Positions 23,404-33,769 of a stretch of 64,000 nt of DNA are shown one piece after another. The notes beneath the pieces were generated by a model. It ran no database searches. It was not told where the DNA came from and saw only the letters and a list, made by a program, of their open reading frames with translations. The translations under genes and the position numbers were made by a program. Position 1 is the first letter of the stretch. Each line of letters begins with the position of its first letter. Origin of the DNA: Sorex araneus (Eukaryota; Chordata; Mammalia; Eulipotyphla; Soricidae); NCBI RefSeq assembly GCF_027595985.1, contig NC_073307.1, forward strand, positions 49,144,509 to 49,208,508, written 5' to 3'.

Positions 23404-23601
23404 TGTTTTATTTTGTTTTTTGCTTTTTGGGTCACACCCGGCAATTCACAGGGGTTACTCCTGGCTTTACACTCAAGAATTACTCTTGGCGGTGCTCGGG
23501 GGACCATATGGCATGCTGGGAATCGAATCTGGGTCGGCAGCATGCAAGGCAAACGCCCTACCCCCTCACTTCCTGGATCGATCGTGCTATCGATCCAGCC
23601 C
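23404..23601 (-). mobile_element. Young SINE with an internal insertion in its head
   Basis: Near-consensus except that about 20 extra bases (ctcacttcctggatcgat) sit inside the tRNA-like head at 23565-23583. The element is flanked by ccctctcactt (about 23391) and cccctcacttcc (about 23606), so the extra bases resemble the flank. Confidence 0.88.
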
Positions 23602-23832
23602 CGCCCCCCTCACTTCCTCTGCTATCTTCTTTTGTATTTAGTTGTAGGATTTTTTGTTGTTGTTTTTGGTAATTGAGAATCTGTGGTTTACAATACTATT
23701 AATAGTGATTTCTCATGCACACAACTCCAACACCACATCCATCCCTACCCTTTCTCTCTCCCAAGGATGCCAACACCCCTCATCCTTGAAGAGTTCTTTT
23801 TCTCTTGAACTTTTTTTTTATTTAAATCAGTC

Positions 23833-23925
23833 AATTTCGGCTTGGGGCCACAGGCAGTGGTGGTCAGGGCCTGTGCTTGGGGGTCCCTCCTGGTGTTAGG
23901 AGGGGCCACTGTTCCGAGGTGAGAG
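23833..23925 (-). mobile_element. SINE fragment
   Basis: Only the 3' half (in element sense) is left: ggcttggggccacaggcag and tgtgcttgggggtccctcc. Confidence 0.5.
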
Positions 23926-23969
23926 ATTATCCAAGAAGTTTTCAGCATGCTTGTTCAACTGAACAGCCT

Positions 23970-24175
23970 TTATTTGTTTTTTAGTTTTTTGTTTGTTTCT
24001 TTGTTGTTTTTTGTTTTTTAGCTTTTTTCAGGTTTTGGGTTGTTCAGGGGCTACTCCTCGCTCTATGCTCAGGAATTACTCCTGGCGGTGCACCAGGGAT
24101 CCTATGGGATGCCAGGCATGGAACCTGGGGTAGCTGCATGCAGGCACACACTCTCCCCAAGGTCCTGTGGCTCTA
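23970..24175 (-). mobile_element. Older SINE with a long T-rich tail
   Basis: ttttgtttgtttcttt lead-in, ttactcctggcggtgcacc, gcatggaacctggggtagc. Confidence 0.75.
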
Positions 24176-24393
24176 CTTCTGAAGAGCCTTTACTAATCTG
24201 CAGGGGCTTCTGTGCCTGGGAGCGGGGGTCTCTGGGCAACATTCAGCCCCCAGTCTAAATCCAGGCCAAGTTTGAAACATTCTGTATTGCATTTTGCTTG
24301 GCTCCATCAGTCAACTTTCTCATTAGCTAAAGCAAAGCACAATTTCAGGACAGAAGCCAGACGTGCCTTGAATTGTTGAAATATTTTCTACTT

Positions 24394-24580
24394 GCCCAAA
24401 AGTAGAGAGAGTATGGGAAATATTGTCTGCCATGGAGGCAGGGGGAGGGTGGGAAAGGGGTGGTACACCCAGGATATTGGTGGTGGGGAATGTGCACTGG
24501 TGGAGGGATGGGTGTTTGATCATTGTGAGATTGTAACCCAAACATGAAAGCTTGTAACTATCTCACGGTGATTCAATAAT
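24394..24580 (+). mobile_element. L1 3'UTR fragment (left of a SINE)
   Basis: tgtgcactggtggagggatg and gcttgtaactatctcacgg match the other L1 tails. The SINE at 24581-24755 interrupts it, and the gattcaataaaatttt tail follows at 24756-24792. Confidence 0.85.
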
Positions 24581-24755
24581 TTTTTTTTTTTTGCGCTTTG
24601 GGTCACACCTGGCGATGCACAGGGGTTACTCCTGGCTCTGCACTCAGGAATTACTCCTGGCAGTGCTCAGGGGACCATATGGGATGCTGGGAATCGAACC
24701 CGGGTCAGCCTCATGCAAGGTAAACACCCTACCCACTGTGCTATCGCTCCAGCCC
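24581..24755 (-). mobile_element. Young SINE inserted in an L1 tail
   Basis: Near-consensus minus-strand copy. gattcaataa is present before (24570) and after (24756) it. Confidence 0.95.
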
Positions 24756-24792
24756 TGATTCAATAAAATTTTAAAAATTAAAAAAAAAAAAG

Positions 24793-24951
24793 AAATATTG
24801 TCTACTTGGTGACGGTTGGAAATAGTCACTCTGGACCAAAACTAGAGTGCTAAGAGGAGGTAAAGGGATATACATGATAACCTTATACTACCTGTACCAC
24901 AAACCATAATGATCAAAAGAAGGAAAGGAGGGAGGGAGGAGAGAGGAGGGA

Positions 24952-25005
<54 letters not shown>

Positions 25006-25247
25006 AGGAGAGAGAGAGAAAGAGAGAGGGAGAGGCAGAGAGGGAGAGGGAGAGACAGGAGGGAGGAAAGTGTCTGCTGTAGAGGCAGGCTGGGGGTGGG
25101 GGTGACAGGAGAGAAACTGGTGGGAAATGTGCAAATGTGCACTTGTGCACTGGAGAAGGGACAGGTGTCAGAACATTGTATAACTGAAACTGAATCATGG
25201 ACATCTTTGCAACTGTTTATCTCATGGTGATGTAATAAAATATTAAA
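24793..25247 (+). mobile_element. Second L1 3' fragment at the same site
   Basis: Shares the gagtgctaagaggaggtaaag-type and cattgtataactgaaac blocks with the 6586-6975 L1 tail, interrupted by a (GA)n run, and ends aataaaatattaaaaaaaa. Confidence 0.85.
24934..25060. repeat. (GA)n microsatellite inside the L1 tail
   Basis: About 130 purine-rich bases, purest at 24957-25002. Confidence 0.93.
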
Positions 25248-26182
25248 AAAAATTATTTTCTACTTGGCAGCATATAAGAGCCATTTGTGATAGCTCTCTA
25301 GTCTGGCCTCGGGCTATTCCCAGGCATCCTGTCCCTGCATCCTGCGTCCCAGCCTCTTTTGGCGGCCACCTGCTTTTCTGCTAACTTGGGGTCACCTCAC
25401 ACATCGGGCACCAAGCCCTGGCCCATGCAAGCATCGCTGGCTTCCAAACCTTATCTGGTCCACAGAAGCAGCGCCCCAACTGTGCTGGGTAAGATGAAAC
25501 GAAACAAGCCTCGAGGGTGTGGGGGACAGCCAGGTAATGGGGGGGGGCGTGCACATGTGTAAGCGGGGCACATGTGCAGGAAAGCCGTGTAGGGGCAGAA
25601 GAGTGTGTGCGCAGAAGGAAATGCGCGTAGGCAGAAAGAGACTGATGCCTGCGCTGAAGGAAAGGACTGCACGTGGGAAGCAAGGCCAAGCACGCGAGGA
25701 GACCCTGCCCCCTTCTTCCCCGTGCAGAGAAAGGAGCAGCGTGCCCACCTCTGACCCACGTGGTCGGTGGGCAGCAAGAGGCTCCTCGCAGAGCGGCAGG
25801 AATCCGGGTTCATGACCCAGGCCGAGAGCATCTGGGCTTCACCATCTCAGGGAGCTGCAGGAAGGATGAGGTGAAAGGTCGACCTGATAGGGAGCTCTGC
25901 CTCTTCTTTGTTCATGGTTCAGGGCTTCCCTGAGCTCAGCTGTACAAAGTAGACAGCCAGCCCCCAAGAATGCCAGAGAATAGTGTAGGTGCCGTCTCAT
26001 TTTATGTCCCGGGATCCTCTATTAGTATCAAGGGCATTTCTGTTGCCATTCATAGCCTTGGGGTACTGCGCATGGTCCGTGATGTTTTTGATTTTTTGTT
26101 TGTTTTTGAGGTTTATTCTAAAAAGTTTCAGAGGTTTATTCTAGCAAAGTCAGATGACACACTTAAAAAGTTAGGGGGATAT
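25248..26182. other. Unique intergenic stretch
   Basis: Moderately GC-rich at 25.4-25.8 kb. No repeat family, exon or gene recognised. Confidence 0.4.
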
Positions 26183-26270
26183 GGTCCCCAGAGCCCACCA
26201 GAAGTGATCGCTGAGCGTAGAACCAGGAGTAAATCTTGAGAACCACCAGGGGTAGCCCATCAAAAATGGT
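26183..26270 (+). mobile_element. SINE 3' fragment
   Basis: ccaccagaagtgatcgctg and aaccaggagtaaatcttg. Confidence 0.55.
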
Positions 26271-26525
26271 GAGAAGAGAGAAGTGAGAAGTGGCAGGGCT
26301 GAGGAATCTGAGAGAGAGAGAAGAGTGCAAGCCTTGCATGTATAAGGTCTGGCTGTGAATGTTGGCATCAGAAATGCAAAAAAGTAAAGTTAGGAAAAAC
26401 AGAAGTTTGCTTTCTCTTCAAGAATGTCAACTAATAAATAGGTCTACTCATGAGCAGGTTCTGAGTTCTGGGTTCTTTCTTTTTCAGAAAGACAATACAT
26501 TCACCTGGTTCAGAATATCCAGGCT

Positions 26526-26630
26526 GGGGCTGGAGAGAGATGCTCTGTAAGCAGGACGCCCTGATTCCATCCCCTGCAGCACATGGTTCCATGTAATGCA
26601 GGTTTGGTGCACTGCTTGGGTGTGCCACCA
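26526..26630 (+). mobile_element. Degenerate SINE
   Basis: ggggctggagagagatgctc head and ctgattccatcccctgcag B-box region. Confidence 0.6.
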
Positions 26631-26886
26631 AAATGGTGGGGAGGGGGGACAGCCCAGTCATAAGTATTGAGTGCCAGTTTCCCTCCCACATACTTTTTTC
26701 TTAAAGATGCCATCCTAGAAGGTGGCCACTATAAACAGATCCTTAGAACGTTCCAGAAACGTTTTCTGCCTGTCCTCGTTTCCTTCTGGACACAATGACA
26801 TAGGAACAGAGTGACTCTGAGCATAGGCCCAGGCCCAAGCAAGGGTTCTTTTGTTCTCCTTCTCTGGGAAAGAAATAGTAGCAACA

Positions 26887-27060
26887 GGGCCAGAGTGATA
26901 GTGTAGTGGGGATAGCTCTTGTCTTGCACGTGGCCAACCTGGGTTCCATCCCTGACACCTCCATTTGGTCCCCTGAAGCTCCGCCAGGAGTGTTCCATGA
27001 GCACAGAGTGAGGAGTAAGACATGAGTAATGGTGTGTGTAACTCCAAAACAAAAGAAAAA
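26887..27060 (+). mobile_element. Older SINE
   Basis: ggccagagtgatagtgtag head, gccaacctgggttccatcc, ccgccaggagtgttccatg, ccaaaacaaaag tail. Confidence 0.85.
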
Positions 27061-27086
27061 CAGAACAGAAACATCAGTAACACAAG

Positions 27087-27091
<5 letters not shown>

Positions 27092-27142
<51 letters not shown>
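27092..27142. repeat. (TC)n microsatellite
   Basis: About 25 units followed by a C-run. Confidence 0.95.
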
Positions 27143-27146
<4 letters not shown>

Positions 27147-27566
27147 CCCCCCCCACCCCCGGGTTAACTGGCAAATCACCCTGCATGCTAGAGGGCTCTG
27201 GAAGGATAAGATGTGACCTGCCAGGTTCAGTAATATTTGAGACAGAGTTGGTCTAGTTTTAATTAGGGAAGAGAGGAGATATGTTGCAGATTCATCAGAA
27301 GAAATCTTGGCAATCAGCTCTCTAGGGAGACCAGGTTCTGTGGGGGCAGGGAAGGGCCTCCTTGGAGAGGTCTTTGCCTGGGCTATAAGGTGGGAGAAGA
27401 ACACTGCTGTAAATCACCCAGGCATGGCATCCTCATGGAACCTCAGAGACCCATAATCAGAGGGAGGTACACAAAGAGAATTCCGTGTTTCCCAGGTGGC
27501 ACGCCAAGATGCCAGCAGGAGGGTGTGGCCCAGCTTAGGGAGTCAGGTTTGGTGGTTTTTCAATAT

Positions 27567-27750
27567 TATTTCACTTTGGTTTTGGGGCCATACCTGGCAG
27601 TGCTCAGGGCTTACTCCTGGCACTGTACTCAGGGATCATTCACTCTTGGTGGAGCTCAGGGGACTGACCATTTGTGGTGCTGGGGCTTGAACTTCAGTTG
27701 GCCACATGTAATGCAAGTGCTTTAATCCCTGTACTGACTGTCCAGTCTAG
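27567..27750 (-). mobile_element. Older SINE
   Basis: ggttttggggccatacctgg, ttactcctggcactgtactc, ctgactgtccag. Confidence 0.8.
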
Positions 27751-27757
27751 GCTTTTA

Positions 27758-27912
27758 TTTTCTTTTTCAACTTCTGGGACATACTTGGTGGTTCTCAGTT
27801 CTGTGCTGGGGGTTGGGGTTGCTCCCAGCAGTGCCAGGGACCATATAGTGCCAGGGATATATCTGGACTCCTACATGAAAAACTTGCCCATTGAGTGCTC
27901 TCTTCAAGCCCC
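27758..27912 (-). mobile_element. Degenerate SINE
   Basis: gggacatacttggtggttct and ttcaagcccc. Confidence 0.55.
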
Positions 27913-27940
27913 AGAAATCATGTTTAAATAGAGGGAGGAC

Positions 27941-28115
27941 TGGGGCCGGAGCGATAGCACAGTGGGTAGGATATTTGCCTTACACAAGGCCAACCCAGAT
28001 TTGATCCTCAGCATACCACAGGGTCCCCCGATCATACCAGGAGTGATTCCGGAGTACAGAGCCAGAACCCCTGGGCACTGCTGGGTGTGACCCATACCTC
28101 TCCCCCCAAAAAATT
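27941..28115 (+). mobile_element. SINE
   Basis: tggggccggagcgatagcac head, caacccagatttgatcctc, ctgctgggtgtgacccatac. Confidence 0.9.
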
Positions 28116-28230
28116 GGATGGAGGAAGAACTGATTTTGAAGTCGGAAATGTTCAGGAGAGTGGAAGAGAGTGGACCTTCTCTCCAAAAGATCCAACTGGA
28201 CCTCTCTCTGTCTTATAGACAAAAAGAAGT

Positions 28231-28388
28231 TGGAAGGGATAGGAGAAATAGTACAGCTTGCCTAGTAGGTGGTTGACCCCATTGTAATCCCTCATACCAC
28301 ATGTGGTTCTCTGAGCGCTGCCAGGAGTGGTGGTAGTGCACAGATCCAGGAGGAAGCCCTGAGCTGGGTGTGGCCTCAAAGCAAAAAG
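28231..28388 (+). mobile_element. Degenerate SINE
   Basis: gctgccaggagtggtggtag and gctgggtgtggcctcaaagc. Confidence 0.65.
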
Positions 28389-29069
28389 GTCTAGAGCCAG
28401 TTCTCAGGGTTGAATCTTGCCTCTGTTGTTTCAGCCATGTGAACCTGGGAACATAAAATCCTTTGAACCTTAGTTTCCTACTAGCAGTACTACATGGAAA
28501 CTAATAATAGCCCCTCAGAGAGGTGTTGCTTCACTGTTACCTTACAATGAGGGCTTAGAACCATGACCAGCATGTGTCTAATTTCATTGTTTTTGCAGCT
28601 CTGAAGATTTTTAAGAAAGACCTGTTGGAGCTCGTATTGGCCCAGGGGTGCTTGGCGAGGAGTCTGCAAAGTCAGACTCACAGTTGGATCTCAGGCTGTG
28701 GTAGGAAGTGGGGAGGGGGGTGAATGATAGCTCAGTAAAAACATCACCGGGGAAGAGGAGAAGGGGATTCAGAGATGGGCTCCTTCAGAGAAAACCACCT
28801 CTCCGCAGGTCTGCAAAGTTCAAAGCTAGGCAGTGTGAGGGCACGTCTCTGGGAAGTTAAGTGGAGAATGGTTACTCACAGTGAAAGCAGAATTCTTTTT
28901 GCTTGTCCTCTTAAAAGTCAAAGTGGAAGCTAGGGAGAGTAGCTGGGTTGTGGAGTAGTAATCCAGGGTTTCTCAGGGAGGACGCTTGGTTTCTGTTTCT
29001 GCCCTCAGAAACTGGGGCCATATTAAACCACATCAATGAACAAGGGTGGTATTAATTATCTTAATTCAT
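28389..29069. other. Unique intergenic stretch
   Basis: No repeat or gene recognised. Confidence 0.35.
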
Positions 29070-29225
29070 TAGGTTTTTGAGCCATGCAGTACTGGGGGTG
29101 CTTGACTGTATTTGGGGAATCACTCCAGGAAGAGCTTGTGGGGGACCTTACTTCTGGGGTTGGGCATTGAATCATGGAGCCTCTCACGTGCACAGCATGA
29201 GATTCAGGCCTTTGAACTATTGGGC
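29070..29225 (-). mobile_element. Degenerate SINE
   Basis: tttttgagccatgcagtac, tttggggaatcactccagg, attgaatcatggagcctc. Confidence 0.5.
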
Positions 29226-29521
29226 CAAGGATATAATTTTTAAAAGGGATCAGGACTAGTTCCCAGGCCACAGGGAGCATTTAACTTCCTTTGATTGCAA
29301 CAAAGGGGGGGGGTCAAGGTATGAAGAAAACTAACCAGGTGCTTATCAAATCCCACCCTTCAAAAAAGAAAGAAATCTGTTAAAACTAAGTGCAAAACAT
29401 GCGTTCTAACCTTTTCATCCATTTTATTTTACTTTATTATTATTTTGCAGCACTGGGGATTGAACCCCAGGCAGCATGCACATTAGGCACTCAGCACCGC
29501 CCCCCTCCCACATACTCACCT

Positions 29522-29707
29522 ATTTTAATTTTTTTTTTTTTTTGCTTTTTGGGTCACACCCGGCGATGCACAGGGGTCACTCCTGGCTCATGCACTCAGG
29601 AATCACCCCTGGCGGTGCTCAGGGGACCATATGGGATGCTGAGATTCGAACCCGGGTAGGCCGAGTGCAAGGCAAACGCCCTACCCGCTGTGCTATCGCT
29701 CCAGCCC
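29522..29707 (-). mobile_element. Young SINE
   Basis: gctttttgggtcacacccgg start, gattcgaacccgggtagg, ctatcgctccagcccc. Flanked by ctattttaatttt (29520) and ctattttaaatttt (29708). Confidence 0.95.
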
Positions 29708-29734
29708 CCCTATTTTAAATTTTGACATAGTTAT

Positions 29735-29872
29735 TGTGGTTAGATTTTGGGTCACATTGGGAATGCGCAGGAATTATTCATGGCGGTGCTTGGGACTCTA
29801 TGGGATGATGGGATTTCGGTTGGCTGCATGGAAGGCAAGCACACTACCCACTGTACTCTCTCTCCAGCCCTG
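29735..29872 (-). mobile_element. Truncated SINE
   Basis: gattttgggtcacattggg, attattcatggcggtgctt, ctctctctccagccc. Confidence 0.8.
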
Positions 29873-29919
<47 letters not shown>

Positions 29920-29935
29920 TTATTTATTTTAACAG
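29873..29935. repeat. (TATC)n / (TATT)n microsatellite
   Basis: About 11 tatc units grading into tatt, abutting the head end of a SINE. Confidence 0.95.
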
Positions 29936-30699
29936 AGTTTAGTTTTCAGTTACTCCTGTGTTCTGCTGGAGTTGCTACCAGATTGATGCAGGAGAGAGCA
30001 CGGAGAATAAAGCAAAACTGGCTGAATGGAAGCTTGTTTGACCTGATGCTCCAGGGCAGGGCTGGGCAGGTAGAAAGATTGTGGACTTCAAACCAATACC
30101 TCTTTAACAAACCCGACCCGGGAGGGTGGAATTGGTCTAACCTGGATTATGTACCAGATTCATGAAAGTCTCCAGACACTGGACGGACACTGGTCGGATA
30201 CTAGTCGTACTCATACTGCTTCATTTAAATGGGCAGTGGGCAGCTTAGAAACCCTCCCATAAAGAGCATCTCTATGGATACTGAGCTAGAGATCCAACCA
30301 GAGATGACCCTATGGGAAATCTGGATGATCATAAGAGAAATCTTGCAGTCCTACAGTTAAGACATGGCGCTTGCCCAACAGCTATGAACGTGCATTTCGT
30401 TTGCTTGTCATCGTTGTCAATCATTGCTGTCGTCTTCAAATAGAAGACAAAAATCTAAACTCGGAAACAATCGAATCCTGAGCTTTTTTCCAGGGGCGAA
30501 GGCGTTCTGTGCAGGGCACATAAGTCAGAATAATTCAGGTGCACCAAAACCTCCCCCTTTTCTCCAAAGCCAGACCAGGGGGTCCGCACTGCGGGGTGCC
30601 AAGCCTGAGCCCCGCTCCAAACCCAAAGGTTCAACCCCCAACCAATCGCCGTTTAGGGCCCCTTTAGAAACTCAGAAACAGCTACGGAAGATGAATGGC
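29936..30699. other. Unique upstream flank of the CHASERR CpG island
   Basis: Non-repetitive. The last SINE before the promoter ends at 29872. No exon recognised. Confidence 0.45.
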
Positions 30700-31700
30700 A
30701 CCAAGTTCGACCTATGGACGTAGAGCCAGAGGAGGGGGGTGGGGCCAGTGTTGGCCAATGGGACGGCAATAAGGCGGGAGGAAGCCGCCAGCGAGCGTGC
30801 GTGAAGGGGAGGGTTGGCAGGAAGCTCGCGCAGCCAATCGCCGCGGCGGGCGGGCGCCGGCGCGCGTGCGCGCTGGGCGCCCGGGCTGCAGGCGGGAGGC
30901 GGGGTGGGGGCGGGGAGCGGGCGGCCGCGCGGCGCGGAGCTGCCGCCGCCGCTGCTGCCGCCGCCGCCGCCGCAGCCGGCGCCGCAGAGCGGAGAGGCCA
31001 TGTTGTGTGGTGTGTGGGGCGGGGGGGAGGAGGAGGAGGGAGCGAAGCCGAGCGAGGAGACGGCGGGGAGACGGCACACACTCGGCACAAGATGGCCGGA
31101 GAGGCAGCAGCAGCCCGAGCTGTCAGGCGCGCCGCCGCGGCCTGGGGGCCCGCCGGGCGCTGCCGTGGCGCCGCCGGCTGAGGCGAGGCGGGCGCGGACG
31201 GCGGCGCCGGAGCTCGCGGCCGAGGTGGCCGGGCCGGGCCGGGCCCAGCGATGCCGCCAGCGGCGCGGCGGCCGCCGAGACGCTGGCCCCGGAGCCCGGG
31301 CGGCGCGGGAGTCGGGGCGGTCCCGGCGCGGGAGCGGGCGCCGGGCGACCCCGCGGGGCCGGCGGCCGCACTCGGACCCGGTGAGTGTCTCCCCGGCCCC
31401 TTTTATTGTCCTTTGTCCTTGGCGGCCCGGGCGAAATGTCCTTGAGCGCACGAGCAGGAGGGGGCGGCGGGCCGGGCCGTGCGGGGCGCCGTGCGGGCGG
31501 GCGGCGGGGGCGCGGGGACCCCGGTGCGGAGACCGCGGCGCGCGGGGCCGGCGGGGGCGGGGGGCGGCCTGGCCGCGGGCTTCGTTCCCGCCGGGAAAGG
31601 GGCGGCGGCGGCGCCACCGCGGGAGCCCGCAGCCGCCTTCGGCTCGGGGAGTTGAATACAGATATTTGGGGTGGAAGGAACGAACGAAAGGAAAATAACC
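30700..31700. promoter_or_regulatory. CHASERR: CpG island, CHASERR promoter
   Basis: About 1 kb of very GC- and CpG-dense sequence with no TATA box. Two CCAAT boxes lie at 30755-30759 and 30834-30838. An NRF1-like GCGCGTGCGC is at 30862-30871, and a GC box follows in 30900-30920. Two YY1-like sites in opposite orientation are at 30997-31004 (GCCATGTT) and 31089-31096 (AAGATGGC). A GCC-repeat patch lies at about 30941-30975. This is a standard housekeeping-type promoter. The assignment rests on its distance of about 16.6 kb upstream of the CHD2 promoter on the same strand, matching CHASERR in human and mouse. GC-driven open frames cross it on both strands and are not taken as coding. Confidence 0.85.
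31000..31380 (+). ncRNA. CHASERR: CHASERR first exon (5' limit uncertain)
   Basis: GC-rich first exon within the CpG island, ending in a strong donor: gacccg then GTGAGT at 31381. The YY1-like AAGATGGC at 31089 would lie inside the exon, a common arrangement for YY1 sites just downstream of a start site. Confidence 0.65.
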
Positions 31701-33709
31701 CTGGCAGACCCCCGCCCCCCCGGGTGCAGGTTCTCCTCCCTCTGCGGAGCGTTCCCGGGCAGGTGGGAGAAACTCCCGTCCCCAGGGTCGGTTTTCATGC
31801 AGAACAATGGCAGCCCCCGACCGCCTTGTCAACAACACTAACAAAAGAATAAAATTCGATTTCTTATTTTGGCCCGCCCCCACCCCTTTCCTAATTTTTT
31901 TTCTGCGGGGGCTTTGAACTCCTTGAAAGCCGATCTGCAGCGGGGGTGAGTGGGGACGGTGGTGGGGACCGGCTGCTGCTCTCAGACCTGGAGGACGGCG
32001 AGGGCTGGGTGGAAAAAGGCAAGTTTCGGGGGAGCCGCTGCTCGGCGGACATTGGAGGCGGTTTCGGGGACAGCGATGCTTGGACGAATGACGTTTGCAC
32101 GGAGCCAGTTTATTTTTTCCCTGAGCAAGATTTCGGGGTCTCTGTGTAACATTGTGGTATTTGAATAACAAGCAAATAAATATTTTTTTCGGTGGGGGGG
32201 GAGACTTTTGCAAAAGGTCACGGGGAGCCGTTATCTTCGGCTCTGAGCACACCTGAGTATGGCGAGGACGTCCTTGGGTCAGTTCCTTGGACTTTTTTAG
32301 AAGTTCCAATCCATCGATTCATCATCATCATTATTAAATAATTTACGCGTTACTCTCGCGCCCCGCAACTCCCCCCAAGGCCCCACTTGGACCCACCCGG
32401 GGCGAGCTCCCCGATCTCTTTTCCTTTGTGAAGTTACTTTTCCGGGAGGGTGGAAGCCTCGGAGCCGGCGAGGGCGAGAGGAGCCATATTTGTTGCATTT
32501 GTTCCATGCACGAAAAATCGCTGTGCCGAGGCCTTGCGCCCCCTCCGCAGCCAGCAGCCCCCTCGGGCTCGGGGCTCCGTACCCTCCGCAGCCCCAGTCG
32601 GGGTCTCCAGGCGCTCCGACTCCATTTGCTGGGGCGAGGAATGGAAAAGTTGAAACCCTGCGGGGCTCAGAGACGGGGAATGCGCAGAACCTTTTGTGTC
32701 CTTCCCTACTCTCCGCTTCCTTTGCCTTCGCGTGCGGTGGCTCTGGTGGCCAAGGTTGCAGGTCCTACCGTGAGGAAGCGTACTACATGTTTGGGAGGTG
32801 GAGGTAGGACTGAAAATCCAGGAGGGGGGCGACTGGATCTCCATATTTACGAGGGTGTTTTCGCAGGTTTAAAATATACAAAAAAAATTCAGGCAGGGCT
32901 ACACGGTCTAACAATTGCGCACATCTTCCCTTTAGCACAGCTTGGTCTTGAAAACCCATTTTGGGTCTGCAAAACTATAGAGTTTGGAATTTTCTGAGCC
33001 CTGGATATGGTATTAAGTGGCTATTTTGGATCCAGTTGCTGAGGGTCGTCTTTGAGGCACCGAAATTAAAAAATATAAAATACGTGCTCATGTATACATA
33101 TGAAGGATAGTTTAACCTCATTTTTTAATGAGGTGGGAAATTGGAGAAATAAAAATGTTGAGCATCTAGGTTTGAAAAATTAGGTAAAGGTCAGAGATAG
33201 TACATATTTTAGACTTTCTTAAAAGACAAAACTAATATACCACTTGGTGAGATCCGATAACTGTGGTTTAAGATTTTAACCAGTGGCCATTTTAGCTTCA
33301 CTAATTTCTCCTTGGAGGAGCTGAATTCTAATTGCTCATAATTTTGAAAGGTATTTATGGATAGTAAAGGGAATTTTTAAATGATTTTCTGTCTTTAAAG
33401 ATGGCTGAACTTTAGTGTATTGCTTAGCATTAAAGAAAAATAATATTTGCTCAGAGATCAGATTTTTCTATATTTTCAACTCCAGTGCATTAATTTCTAG
33501 TATTTGGCCATGCAACCAAAAGATGAAGAAAACAAAGACTGATAGGTATGAAGCAACAATCTTAGATGTACAGGTTATGCAGATGAGCCATCTCAAAATT
33601 GTCTCTAGATTTATGTATTTGGAATATTTCCTCATTGTTTCATCATACTGAAACTTTGGCCAAGAAATGTTTAAAAATCTAAACATTGACTTTTTTTTTT
33701 TTTTTTAAG
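31381..33709 (+). other. CHASERR first intron (candidate)
   Basis: CpG-rich until about 31.7 kb, then intermediate, then AT-rich from 33 kb. No SINE, L1 or microsatellite recognised. An inverted AAAATGGC lies at 33286-33293. Confidence 0.5.
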
Positions 33710-33769
33710 GAATTTACAAGATTAAAATAAATTTGGTTGATGTTTCTGAACAAATTCAGCCCTTTTGAG
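33710..33769 (+). ncRNA. CHASERR: Candidate internal CHASERR exon, 60 bases
   Basis: Bounded by a run of T ending in AAG (acceptor at 33708-33709) and by a near-perfect donor, GAG then GTAAGA at 33770. Non-repetitive. This is a splice-site prediction by eye. Exon use is inference. Confidence 0.38.

Noticed and set aside
30672-32309. Long open frames across the CHASERR CpG island, including 545 codons on the minus strand and 294 on the plus strand
   Set aside because: Composition-driven: GC-rich DNA lacks stops. The frames are Pro/Arg/Ala/Gly low-complexity, overlap each other on both strands, cross the donor at 31381, and show no domain.
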